Below are positions 47,570 to 57,794 of a stretch of 64,000 nucleotides of DNA, piece by piece (position 1 is the first letter of the stretch; each line of letters opens with the position of its first letter). The DNA lies in contig NZ_BMES01000003.1 of the NCBI RefSeq assembly GCF_014636935.1, positions 310,001-374,000 on the forward strand. Reading direction: 5' to 3'. The notes under the pieces are model-generated. The model saw nothing but the letters and a program-made list of their open reading frames with translations. It was not told the origin of the DNA and did not search any database. This DNA comes from Alsobacter metallidurans. Its GTDB lineage: Bacteria > Pseudomonadota > Alphaproteobacteria > Rhizobiales > Beijerinckiaceae. Made by a program: the position numbers and the translations under genes.

Positions 47570-48535
47570 TTGGCGAACGGCGATATTCGGCTCAGGATCG
47601 GCACGCGCGGCAGCCCGCTGGCGCTCTGGCAGGCCCGCGAGGTGCGCGCCAGGCTGCTGGCCGCCCACCGATTGCCCGAGGAGGCCGTTGAACTCGTCGT
47701 CATCAAGACCTCCGGCGACATGATCCAGGACCGTGCGCTGTCGCAGGCGGGCGGCAAGGGCCTGTTCACCAAGGAGATCGACGCCGCCATGCTGGCCGGC
47801 GAGATCGACCTCGCGGTGCACTCCGCCAAGGACATGCCCACCGCCTTTCCGCTCGGCATCGACATCGTCGCCTACCTGCCGCGCGAGGACGTGCGCGACG
47901 CGCTGATCTCCGCCAAGGCGACATCCCTCGCGGACCTGCCGGAAGGCGCCGTGGTCGGCACCGCGAGCCTGCGCCGCCGGGCCCTGGTGAAACGCCTGCG
48001 GCCGGACGTTTCCACCACGCTGCTGCGCGGCAACGTCGAGACGCGCCTGCGCAAGGCCGAATCGGGCGAGATCCACGCCACGCTGCTCGCCATCGCGGGG
48101 CTGAAGCGCCTCGGCCTGGCGAACCGGGCGGCCGCCATTCTGGACATCCATGACTTTCCGCCCGCGGTCGGCCAGGGCGCGATCGCCATAACGGCGCGGC
48201 CGGACGATGAGACCGCCGCCCGGGCCCTCGCCCCGATCGCGTGCGAGACCACCGCCACCGCGCTGGCGGCAGAGCGCGCGTTTCTCACCGTCCTCGATGG
48301 TTCGTGCCGAACCCCCATTGCGGGCCACGCCACGCTGGCCAATGGCGAAATCAGCTTCCGCGGCATGCTTCTGCGCGAGGACGGCTCGGAATTCTACGAG
48401 GCGCACCGCGCCGGCTCGCCTGCCGACGCTGCCCTGATGGGCACGGACGCGGCCCGAGAAATTCTCGCGCGGGCGCCAAAGGACATTCTGGCGCCCAAGG
48501 AGATCTTGGAGCCAAACGGCGGCTCTGCGCATTGA
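47570..48535 (+). CDS. hemC: Hydroxymethylbilane synthase (porphobilinogen deaminase)
   Basis: Polymerises four porphobilinogens into hydroxymethylbilane. The only start that gives a full-length enzyme (321 residues) is the TTG at 47570, with GGCGAGG about 9 bp upstream. IRLRIGTRGSPLALWQA is the conserved N-terminus, and the dipyrromethane cofactor is held by Cys246 in LDGSCRTPIAGH. The KDMPT active-site loop is present. It opens the hemC-hemD/mitofilin-hemY operon. Confidence 0.95.
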   Translation: MANGDIRLRIGTRGSPLALWQAREVRARLLAAHRLPEEAVELVVIKTSGDMIQDRALSQAGGKGLFTKEIDAAMLAGEIDLAVHSAKDMPTAFPLGIDIVAYLPREDVRDALISAKATSLADLPEGAVVGTASLRRRALVKRLRPDVSTTLLRGNVETRLRKAESGEIHATLLAIAGLKRLGLANRAAAILDIHDFPPAVGQGAIAITARPDDETAARALAPIACETTATALAAERAFLTVLDGSCRTPIAGHATLANGEISFRGMLLREDGSEFYEAHRAGSPADAALMGTDAAREILARAPKDILAPKEILEPNGGSAH

Positions 48536-48585
48536 CGTCGCTCGCCGCGCAGCCCCGCGCGGCTCGTTCAGGATCATCGTCCCGC

Positions 48586-50703
48586 ATGCAGGTTCTTCTC
48601 ACGCGCCCCGAAAACGACGCCGCCCGCACGGCCGAGCGGCTGTCGGCTTTCGGCCACGTGGCCGTGATTGCGCCGGTGTTGAGCATTTCGCCCACGGATG
48701 CGCGTCTGCCGACCGACGGCTTCGACGCGCTCGTGGCGACCTCCGCCAATGCGCAGCTGGCTTTCCGGTCTGGCGTTCCGGAGGGCTGGAAGTCGCTGCC
48801 CCTGTTCGTTGTCGGCGATCGCACCGCAGAGCCCTTCCGGGCGCTCGGTTTCGAGCGCATCCATGCGGCCGACGGCGATGCGACGTCGTTGGCGGCGCTG
48901 ATCCGTGCGCACGCCGCTCCGGCAGCGCGGCTGCTCTACCTGGCCGGTACCGACCGCAAGCCGACCCTGGAAGGCGCCCTGATCGACGCCGGCTTCGCGC
49001 TGACCGTTCTCGAGACCTATCGGGCCGAAGCCGCGCCCGCACTGCCTGTGGCGGCCGCCGAGGCGTTGCGGGCCGGAACATTGGACGCCGTGCTGCACTA
49101 TTCGCGCCGCAGCGCCGAAATCCTGTTCGCGCTGGCGTCGCACGAACGGCTTGTCGAGCCGTTGAAATCCCTGCGCCACCTGTGCCTGTCCGAGGATGTG
49201 GCTCGCGGCGTGCGCGGCCTGGGCGGCGCAACGGTGGAAGCCGCTCCCGGAACCGGAGAGGCAAGTCTGCTCGCGCTGCTGGACGCCGAACCGGGCCACT
49301 CCATCTCCGAACGGATTGGTGGTGGGGACGCGGGAGGTGAGGCTATAACGAGTGAACAGGCAGGCTCCGGCGGAGCCGCCCGACCTGAGCGGAGCATCAT
49401 GGCTGAGACGGATCAACGCGGCGGAGGATCCCGAAAGCGGGGCGGAACGCGACGGGAGCCGGACGTGCTCGACCTGACGGCCGAGACGCTTGCGGGCGGC
49501 GCATCGGCTGCGCCCGCCGAGGTTGCGCCAGCGGCGGGCGACATCCCCACCCCCGCGACCGAAACGACGAATCACGCCGAAGCCTCGCCCGAGCCGCTGC
49601 CGCCCGAGGCGCCGGGTGATGAAACGCCCCCCTTTGCGCCTCCGGCCGGTGAAACGGAGACCTCAACCACGGCCGCAGCCACAGCTGACGAACCTGCGCC
49701 CGAGTTGGCGGCCGCCACCACATCTGTGCCCTCGGCCGGCAGGCTCGATGCGCCCACCCGCAGCGCGGACCGCTCCTCCGGCGCGCTCGTGCCCGCGGTC
49801 GCCGGCCTGGTGGGCGGCCTCATCGGCGCCGGCGTCGTTGCGCTCGCGCTTTACGTGTGGAGCGGGGCGAGCGACATCAACGAGCGCCTGACCCAGCTCG
49901 AGACGGGCGTGGGCGAGAAAGCCACCCGCCGCACCCTGGAGGCGCTGGAGAAGCGCGTCGGCGCGAACGAGGCCGCCCTCCAGGGCTCGCGCGCCGATCT
50001 GGACGGCCTCGCCAAGCGCCTGCCTGCCGACCCTGCGACCGCCCTGGCGCAGCTCACCGAGCGCCTCGACAAGGTCGAGAACGGCGTCACCACGCTGGAA
50101 AGCCGCCCCGCGGCGCCGGCGATCGCTCCTGCGCCGCCCCCGCCTCCGCCCGTTCCTGCGCTTGGCGCGCGCGAAAGCGCCGTGCTCACGGTCGCGTGGC
50201 TCGTTCGCGACGATCTTGGCCGCGCCCAGCCCTATGCGCGCGAGCTGAACGCCCTCAAGGCCGCGAAGGCCGACGCCGCCGCCGTGACGGCGCTGGAGCC
50301 CTTCGCCGACAAGGGCGCGCCCACAGTGGCGCAACTCTCGGCCCAGTTCGCGCCTCTCGCCGAAAAGCTCGCCAGCCCGGCGCCCGCGCCGCAGCAGGGC
50401 AGCGCGTGGGAGCGCATCCAGGCTCGCATCGCCGGCCTCTACAAGGTGCGCCCACTGGGCGAAGCGGCCGGCGAATCCAGCGCCGCCATCGCGGCCCGCG
50501 CCGACGCGGCCCTGAAGCGCGGCGATCTCGCGGCCGCTGTAGCGGAACTCGACAAGCTCCCGGCTGACGATAAGGCCGCGATCAAGCCCTTTCTCGATCT
50601 CGCCCAGGCGCGCCTCTCGGCCGGCCGTGCGGCGGATGCCCTGGTGGCCACGGCGGCCGACCAGGTTCTCGCGGCCACGCAATCTGGAGGCGCGGCCCGA
50701 TGA
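48586..50703 (+). CDS. hemD: Uroporphyrinogen-III synthase HemD reading in frame into a mitofilin-like protein
   Basis: Residues 1-240 are uroporphyrinogen-III synthase, which closes and inverts ring D of the tetrapyrrole. Family features include VLLTRPENDAARTAERL, VATSANAQLAF, VVGDRTAEPFRALGF and the typical LHYSRRSAEILFALA. There is no stop after HemD: a Gly/Ser/Ala linker (about 241-271) leads into the mitofilin region, giving a possible 705-residue fusion with HemD in the cytoplasm and mitofilin across the membrane. An ATG at codon 272 (49399) could instead start a separate protein. The ATG at 48586 has only a weak GGA site, 50 bp after hemC. Confidence 0.82.
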   Translation: MQVLLTRPENDAARTAERLSAFGHVAVIAPVLSISPTDARLPTDGFDALVATSANAQLAFRSGVPEGWKSLPLFVVGDRTAEPFRALGFERIHAADGDATSLAALIRAHAAPAARLLYLAGTDRKPTLEGALIDAGFALTVLETYRAEAAPALPVAAAEALRAGTLDAVLHYSRRSAEILFALASHERLVEPLKSLRHLCLSEDVARGVRGLGGATVEAAPGTGEASLLALLDAEPGHSISERIGGGDAGGEAITSEQAGSGGAARPERSIMAETDQRGGGSRKRGGTRREPDVLDLTAETLAGGASAAPAEVAPAAGDIPTPATETTNHAEASPEPLPPEAPGDETPPFAPPAGETETSTTAAATADEPAPELAAATTSVPSAGRLDAPTRSADRSSGALVPAVAGLVGGLIGAGVVALALYVWSGASDINERLTQLETGVGEKATRRTLEALEKRVGANEAALQGSRADLDGLAKRLPADPATALAQLTERLDKVENGVTTLESRPAAPAIAPAPPPPPPVPALGARESAVLTVAWLVRDDLGRAQPYARELNALKAAKADAAAVTALEPFADKGAPTVAQLSAQFAPLAEKLASPAPAPQQGSAWERIQARIAGLYKVRPLGEAAGESSAAIAARADAALKRGDLAAAVAELDKLPADDKAAIKPFLDLAQARLSAGRAADALVATAADQVLAATQSGGAAR
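49399..50703 (+). CDS. Mitofilin (Mic60-like) membrane protein, alternative in-frame start within the HemD frame
   Basis: From the ATG at 49399 (CTGAGCGGAGCATC upstream, a moderate site) this is 434 residues. An acidic Pro/Ala-rich N-terminus (1-125) leads to one transmembrane helix (about 129-154, VPAVAGLVGGLIGAGVVALA) and a coiled coil (about 160-240, INERLTQLETGVGEKATRRT). A Pro-rich hinge and a helical C-terminal mitofilin-type domain follow. Alphaproteobacterial Mic60 homologues lie beside hem genes and shape intracytoplasmic membranes, so this assignment fits both topology and synteny. The HemX label used in gammaproteobacteria is the alternative. The stop overlaps the hemY start as ATGA. 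Confidence 0.75.
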   Translation: MAETDQRGGGSRKRGGTRREPDVLDLTAETLAGGASAAPAEVAPAAGDIPTPATETTNHAEASPEPLPPEAPGDETPPFAPPAGETETSTTAAATADEPAPELAAATTSVPSAGRLDAPTRSADRSSGALVPAVAGLVGGLIGAGVVALALYVWSGASDINERLTQLETGVGEKATRRTLEALEKRVGANEAALQGSRADLDGLAKRLPADPATALAQLTERLDKVENGVTTLESRPAAPAIAPAPPPPPPVPALGARESAVLTVAWLVRDDLGRAQPYARELNALKAAKADAAAVTALEPFADKGAPTVAQLSAQFAPLAEKLASPAPAPQQGSAWERIQARIAGLYKVRPLGEAAGESSAAIAARADAALKRGDLAAAVAELDKLPADDKAAIKPFLDLAQARLSAGRAADALVATAADQVLAATQSGGAAR

Positions 50704-52562
50704 TCCGCACACTCGTCTTCATCGCCATCTTGATCGGCCTCGCCTTCGCGGGGGCGTGGCTGGTGGAACAGCCCGGCCAGGTGGTCGTCACCCTGCCCCG
50801 CTACGGGCAGATCCAGACCACGTTGATCGGCGCCGCGGCGGCGCTGGTCGCCTTCGTGGTCGCCGTGCTGGTGCTCTGGACGGCGCTGCGCTTCGTGCTT
50901 CGCCTCCCTTCGATCCTGAGTTTCACGGCGCGCGCCCGCAAGCGCGCCCGTGGCTTCTCGGCCGTGTCCCGCGGCATGATCGCGGTCGGCTCCGGCGATC
51001 CGCGCTCGGCCAAGCGCTACGCGGCCGAAGCCGCCAAGCTGCTCGGCAAGGAGCCGCTCGCGCTGCTGCTCAAGGCTCAGGCCGCCCAGATGGCGGGCGA
51101 TCGCGGCCAGGCCGAGGGCGCGTTCCGGCAAATGCTGGACGACAATGAAACGCGGGTGCTCGGCCTGCGTGGCCTCTTTGTGGAAGCGCGCCGCAAGGGC
51201 GATTCGACGGCCGCGCGCGCCTACGCGGCCGAAGCCGCCCGGCTCGCTCCCTCGGTGGCGTGGGCCGGCGAGGCGCTGCTCGAGTTCCAGTGCTCCGACC
51301 AGGACTGGACCGGCGCCCTCGCGACGCTGGACCGCGGCGCCCGCAGTCTCGACAAGGCCGCCGTGAAGCGCCAGCGCGCCGTGTTGCTCACCGCCGATGC
51401 GCTTGCGCGGGCCGAACGCGAGCCCGAGGCCGCGCTCCTGCGCGCCCAACAGGCCGTGAAGCTGGCGCCGGGCCTTGTCCCTGCCGCCGTGCTGGCCTCC
51501 CGCCTCCACGCCCGCCGGGGCGAGCTGCGGCGCGCCTCCAAGGTCGTCGAGGCCGCCTGGGCGCAAGCGACCCATCCCGACCTCGCCACAGCCTACATGG
51601 ATGTGCGCCCGGGCGATTCAGGCCGCGACCGCCTGGCCCGCGCCGAAAAGCTGCTCGCCCTGCGCCCGCACGATCCGGAGGGCCGCATCGCGGTCGCGTC
51701 CGCGGCCCTGCAGGCGCGCGATCTCGTGCGCGCCCGCAAGGCGCTCACGCCCCTGCTGGAAGGCCGGCCGAGCACGCGCGTGTGCCTGCTGATGGCCGAC
51801 ATCGAGGAAGCCGAAGGCTCCTCCGGCGGCGTGCGCGAATGGCTGTCCCGTGCGTCGCGCGCCCCGCGCGACCCCGCCTGGATCGCGGACGGCGTGATCG
51901 CCGATCGCTGGGCTCCGGTGTCGCCCGTCACCGGCCGCCTCGACGCCTTCGTGTGGGGCGCCCCCGTGGAGCAGATCGAGGCCCCGGCCGCCGAGCCTGC
52001 GCCGCCGCCCACCGCCGCCCTGCCGCTGCCCGCGTCCGAGGACGTGATCGCGGATGTGGACGAAGCCCCCGCGCCCGTGTTGGCCGACAAGTCCGAGCCG
52101 GCGCCGACAGCCGTGGCGGAGCCCGCCAACGCGGCTCCCGATCCCGCCGAGGCTCCGTCTGCAGCGCCGGCCGAAGTGATCCCGCCCGCCCTGCCGTCCA
52201 GGGCCGTGGAGGCCACGCCTCCGCCGGCGAGCCACGGCGACGAGCGCCCGCCGTCCCGGGAGGCTTCGCCGTCGCGGGAGGCTCCCGCCCTGCGCGTCGT
52301 CTCCGACACGCCCCCGGCGGCCGGTCCGCAGCCCGGTTCGCCGACAACGACCACGCCAGCCGAAAAGCCCACCGGCGCGGCGCGATACGATGCTCCTGCG
52401 GCCGGCCCCGGCATACCGCCCGCGATGGCGGCCGACGGACGATCCCGCAGGGTCTCGCCGCCGTCGGAGGTGATCTTCCCGCTCGCCGCCGCCCCGGACG
52501 ACCCCGGCCCGGGCCCAGGCTCAGAACCGTCCCGCCGCGGCGCGATCACGTTCTTGCAATGA
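50700..52562 (+). CDS. HemY-like TPR membrane protein
   Basis: A 620-residue protein with the HemY_N domain. Two hydrophobic helices (about 3-22 and 42-66) flank a conserved periplasmic loop (EQPGQVVVTLPRYGQIQTT), and a TPR-like helical region runs from about 95 to 400 (for example RYAAEAAKLLGKEPLALLLK). The C-terminal 200 residues are a disordered Pro/Ala/Glu tail ending RRGAITFLQ. This is not the protoporphyrinogen oxidase also called HemY. It overlaps the mitofilin frame by 4 bp, so it is likely the operon's last gene. Its biochemical role is unsettled. Confidence 0.88.
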   Translation: MIRTLVFIAILIGLAFAGAWLVEQPGQVVVTLPRYGQIQTTLIGAAAALVAFVVAVLVLWTALRFVLRLPSILSFTARARKRARGFSAVSRGMIAVGSGDPRSAKRYAAEAAKLLGKEPLALLLKAQAAQMAGDRGQAEGAFRQMLDDNETRVLGLRGLFVEARRKGDSTAARAYAAEAARLAPSVAWAGEALLEFQCSDQDWTGALATLDRGARSLDKAAVKRQRAVLLTADALARAEREPEAALLRAQQAVKLAPGLVPAAVLASRLHARRGELRRASKVVEAAWAQATHPDLATAYMDVRPGDSGRDRLARAEKLLALRPHDPEGRIAVASAALQARDLVRARKALTPLLEGRPSTRVCLLMADIEEAEGSSGGVREWLSRASRAPRDPAWIADGVIADRWAPVSPVTGRLDAFVWGAPVEQIEAPAAEPAPPPTAALPLPASEDVIADVDEAPAPVLADKSEPAPTAVAEPANAAPDPAEAPSAAPAEVIPPALPSRAVEATPPPASHGDERPPSREASPSREAPALRVVSDTPPAAGPQPGSPTTTTPAEKPTGAARYDAPAAGPGIPPAMAADGRSRRVSPPSEVIFPLAAAPDDPGPGPGSEPSRRGAITFLQ

Positions 52563-52652
52563 TCGGGGGCGGCCTGGCCGCCTTCCTTTTGCTCCCAATC
52601 GGCACGGCCCCGCTTGCCAACGCGTCCCGTTCCGTCTAAGACCACGCCCGTC

Positions 52653-52728
52653 GCCGCAATAGCTCAGCTGGTAGAGCACCTCATTCGTAATGAGGGGGTC
52701 GGGGGTTCGAATCCCTCTTGCGGCACCA
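52653..52728 (+). tRNA. tRNA-Thr (anticodon CGT)
   Basis: A complete cloverleaf with encoded CCA. The acceptor stem is GCCGCAA/TTGCGGC, the D arm GCTC..GAGC, the anticodon stem CCTCA/TGAGG with loop TTCGTAA (anticodon at 52686-52688), and the T arm GGGGG TTCGAAT CCCTC. The discriminator is A at 52725. It decodes ACG and lies 90 bp after hemY. No integrase or duplicated 3' end follows. Confidence 0.97.
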
Positions 52729-54930
<2,202 letters not shown>

Positions 54931-54979
54931 AAACCGGCGCCAGGGCCGCCCTGGTGCGCGGCTCCGGCGCATGGCATCT

Positions 54980-55150
54980 TGGATCCGTTCAGGAGCCCGA
55001 ACGCTCGGGAGAATCGGGAAGGCGGTGAAACTCCGCCACGTGCCCAACGCTGTAAGGGGGACCGCTTTCGCTTGACGCCACTGGCCTTCGCCGGGAAGGC
55101 GCGGAAACGGAACGAACCCAAGTCAGAAGACCGGCCTGAACCCATAGGGC
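54980..55150 (+). promoter_or_regulatory. Adenosylcobalamin riboswitch
   Basis: The conserved core is present in order: GAGAATCGGGAAGGCGGTGA, CCCAACGCTGTAA, GACGCCACTGG, GCCGGGAAGGCG, and the B12-box-like AAGTCAGAAGACCGGCCTG. GTTCAGG (54987-54993) pairs with CCTGAAC (55135-55141) to close the aptamer. It ends about 50 bp before bluB and should switch it off when cobalamin is plentiful, most likely at translation initiation. The B12 box has one mismatch to the usual GGAGACC. Confidence 0.95.
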
Positions 55151-55196
55151 ACGCTCGCGGACGGAGCGGGGCCAGCTTCGATCCGTGAGGGGAATC

Positions 55197-55907
55197 ATGG
55201 ACGCGCATGGGGCGTTTTCCGACGAGGAACGCGCGGCTGTATACGACTGCATATTCAATCGGCGTGACGTGCGCTGTGAGTTCCTGCCCCGTCCGATTCC
55301 GCCCGAGGTGATCGGGCGGATCTTGCGAGCAGCGCACCACGCGCCGTCCGTCGGCTTCATGCAGCCGTGGGACTTCATCGTGGTGAACAATCCCAGCATC
55401 AAGTCCGCCCTGCACGAGGCGTTCACGGAGGCCAACATCGAAGCCGAACGCCGCTTCGATCCTGTGCGGGCGCGGGCCTACAGGAACCTGAAGCTGGAGG
55501 GCATTCGAGAGGCTCCTACCGGCGTCTGCGTGACATGCGATCGCAACAGAGCGGGCCCTGTGGTTCTGGGGAGAACGCACCAGCCGGACATGGATCTCTA
55601 CAGTACGGTCTGCGCCGTCCAGAACCTGTGGCTGGCCGCGCGGGCGGAAAGCGTGGGCGTGGGTTGGGTGAGCATCATCAAGCCCGAACGGCTCCGCTCC
55701 ATCCTGGGCATCCCGAAGGAGATCGTGCCGGTGGCCTATCTCTGCCTGGGCTATGTCGCCACGTTCCACCAGGAACCTGATCTCCAGGCAGCCGGCTGGG
55801 CGAAACGGGCCGAGCTGCCGGCGTTGGTCTCATTCGACCGGTGGGGCGCTCGCGATGAAACCCACTCGATGTTCAGCGCGCCACAGGCGAAAGTTCATCA
55901 ACCCTGA
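55197..55907 (+). CDS. bluB: 5,6-dimethylbenzimidazole synthase BluB
   Basis: Oxygen-dependent fragmentation of reduced FMN to make the lower ligand of cobalamin. The 236-residue nitroreductase-fold protein starts at the ATG at 55197 (GTGAGGGG upstream). Family features include FNRRDVRCEFLPRPIP, LRAAHHAPSVGFMQPWDFI, and the DRNRAGPVVLGRTHQPDMDL loop containing the BluB-specific Asp. VGVGWVSIIKPERLRSILGIP follows. The riboswitch confirms the cobalamin role. No cob operon genes are adjacent. Confidence 0.95.
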   Translation: MDAHGAFSDEERAAVYDCIFNRRDVRCEFLPRPIPPEVIGRILRAAHHAPSVGFMQPWDFIVVNNPSIKSALHEAFTEANIEAERRFDPVRARAYRNLKLEGIREAPTGVCVTCDRNRAGPVVLGRTHQPDMDLYSTVCAVQNLWLAARAESVGVGWVSIIKPERLRSILGIPKEIVPVAYLCLGYVATFHQEPDLQAAGWAKRAELPALVSFDRWGARDETHSMFSAPQAKVHQP

Positions 55908-55942
55908 CCCTCGCCAGGCCATGGCCTAGCGAGGCGAGGCAT

Positions 55943-56428
55943 TCACCTTAGTCGCTCGATCCCCGATGAATCCAGGCGCGCGAGGGCGTGTGCGATCGAC
56001 GTTTCCCCTATCAACAAGTCCGGGCTGATTTCGGCGAGAGGCACGAGAACGAAGGCGCGATCCATCATCCGGGGATGCGGAAGGGTCAGATCGGGGCTCT
56101 CCACGGTGACAGCCTCGTAGGCAAGAATGTCCATGTCGATCAGCCGTGGACCCCAGCGCTCGTTGCGCACGCGGCCCATCGCATGCTCGATCCCAAGAAG
56201 CAGGTCCAGCAGCTCCCGCGGCCTCAGCTCGGTCTCGATCTCCGCGCAGGCGTTCACGAACCAGTCTTGCGCGACAGGCCCCCACGGGGGAGTCCGGTAG
56301 TCGCCCGAGCGGGCGATCACGCGCACCTTCCCGGTGTCAAGCCGGCGGAGCGCCTCCGCGATGGCGGCGCGCTTGGCGGCCGCGTCACGGCCGATGTTGC
56401 CGCCAAGACTCACCCAGGCCCTAGCCAC
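55943..56428 (-). CDS. folK: 2-amino-4-hydroxy-6-hydroxymethyldihydropteridine pyrophosphokinase
   Basis: Transfers pyrophosphate from ATP to the pterin substrate of FolP. The 161-residue protein has VSLGGNIGRDAAAKRAAI at its start and the family signature RVRNERWGPRLIDMDILAY, then LPHPRMMDRAFVLVPLAEI. It overlaps the folB stop by 8 bp and is last in the folP-folB-folK unit, which converges on bluB. Confidence 0.95.
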   Translation of the reverse strand: MARAWVSLGGNIGRDAAAKRAAIAEALRRLDTGKVRVIARSGDYRTPPWGPVAQDWFVNACAEIETELRPRELLDLLLGIEHAMGRVRNERWGPRLIDMDILAYEAVTVESPDLTLPHPRMMDRAFVLVPLAEISPDLLIGETSIAHALARLDSSGIERLR

Positions 56429-56786
56429 GATGGCGCTCGATCTCGACCGCGACCGTATCGAGGATGTGCTGCACCGGCGCTTCCGGCTTCTCGACCTTGA
56501 CCGTCACAGACCCGACGCGTGGATGGCCGGCCAGCACGGCTGAGGCGATCGCTTCGGCAAGGCCTTCGATGATCTTGAAGCGGCGCTGCGTCGCGATCCC
56601 GACCACAAGGTCGGCCAGGGCGCCGTAGCAGACGGCCTGGTTGTAGTCGTCCGCCGCGCCGGCCGGGCGAAGGTCCAGTTCACAGGTCAGCGTGATGTAG
56701 AAGCGCTGGCCGAGAGTAGCCTCCTCGGGCAGCACGCCATGGCGCGCGTAAACGGCGAGACGCGAAAGGGTGACGCGGTCGGTCAT
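56421..56786 (-). CDS. folB: Dihydroneopterin aldolase
   Basis: Cleaves dihydroneopterin to glycolaldehyde and 6-hydroxymethyldihydropterin. The ATG at 56786 follows CCAGGAGCTACTG, a good site, and gives 121 residues. The conserved LAVYARHGVLPEEATLGQRF contains the catalytic Tyr and Glu, and VEKPEAPVQHILDTVAVEI contains the Lys and hallmark Pro-Glu-Ala. It lies 53 bp after folP and overlaps folK. Confidence 0.94.
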   Translation of the reverse strand: MTDRVTLSRLAVYARHGVLPEEATLGQRFYITLTCELDLRPAGAADDYNQAVCYGALADLVVGIATQRRFKIIEGLAEAIASAVLAGHPRVGSVTVKVEKPEAPVQHILDTVAVEIERHRG

Positions 56787-56839
56787 CAGTAGCTCCTGGC
56801 TCGTTCGCGTATCCGGCCGTAAACGCCATGCGCCGCGGG

Positions 56840-57676
56840 TCACGTGGCGTGCGGCGGATGTCCCCCGCCGCCACGATCGCGCCAAAGCGCGTCGAGAGTG
56901 CGCACGGCGTCGACATGCGCTCTCACGTCGTGAACGCGAATGATGTCGGCGCCGCCCGCAATTGCAACCGAATGGGCCGCAAGCGTGCCGAAAATCCGGC
57001 TTTTCGGGGCAACGTCATCGCCCAGGATGCGGCACAGAAAAGACTTCCGCGATGCCCCGACCAGGACGCGAAACCCGAAGGCTCGTAACTCAGCCACGCG
57101 CCGCAAAGCGTCCATGTTCTGCGCCCAGCTCTTTCCAAAGCCAATCCCGGGGTCGAGGATCAGCCTCTCGTCGCGAAGGCCCGCGTGGCGGGCCAGAGCA
57201 ATGGTGCGATCGAAGTAGCGACGGAACTCGTCGACGATGTCGCGGGACGGGTCGAGCGTCTCCCGGTTGTGCATGGCGACCACGTCGCAATCATGGTCGG
57301 CCGCCACTGCGGCCATGTCCGGGTCGCGCTGGAGACCCCACACGTCATTGATGATGCGCGCCCCAGCCGCCAGCGCTTTTCGGGCGGTGTCAGCACGGTA
57401 GGTGTCGATCGAAATGGGGGACGACAGCGCCGGCGAGAGGGCCGCGACCACAGGAAGCACGCGGCGCTGCTCTTCCTCCTGGCCGATCGGCTGGTGCCCC
57501 GGACGGGTGGATTCGCCCCCGAGATCAACAATGTCCGCGCCCTCTGCTTCAAGATCCTGCGCATGGCGGACCGCCACCTCGGGATCAAAAAAATCGCCCC
57601 CGTCCGAGAACGAATCCGGGGTCACGTTGACGATACCCATGATGAGCGTGCGGGCGGGAAAGCCGGGAGGCTGCAT
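56840..57676 (-). CDS. folP: Dihydropteroate synthase
   Basis: Condenses the pterin diphosphate with p-aminobenzoate; the target of sulfonamides. The ATG at 57676 gives 278 residues. MGIVNVTPDSFSDGG is the pterin-site loop, ADIVDLGGESTRPG the second loop, DPGIGFGKSWAQNMD the third, and VLVGASRKSFL contains the pABA-site Ser/Arg/Lys region. No change at the loop residues is obvious. It heads folP-folB-folK. The 118 bp upstream, to the next gene, are otherwise featureless. Confidence 0.95.
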   Translation of the reverse strand: MQPPGFPARTLIMGIVNVTPDSFSDGGDFFDPEVAVRHAQDLEAEGADIVDLGGESTRPGHQPIGQEEEQRRVLPVVAALSPALSSPISIDTYRADTARKALAAGARIINDVWGLQRDPDMAAVAADHDCDVVAMHNRETLDPSRDIVDEFRRYFDRTIALARHAGLRDERLILDPGIGFGKSWAQNMDALRRVAELRAFGFRVLVGASRKSFLCRILGDDVAPKSRIFGTLAAHSVAIAGGADIIRVHDVRAHVDAVRTLDALWRDRGGGGHPPHAT

Positions 57677-57794
57677 GGCGGTCCACTCGGTCTCGGAGCG
57701 CCCGCTTATCGACCCGAAACGCACTTGTGTCGAGAAGCGCCCGTTGGAACGCGGGGCAGCTGAAAGCGCTTTCCAACCACTCAGGCGCCCGCCG

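Noticed and set aside
52653-52728. tRNA-Thr as an integration site of a genomic island
   Set aside because: The flanking genes are core vitamin and heme genes, with no integrase and no repeat of the tRNA 3' end visible downstream.
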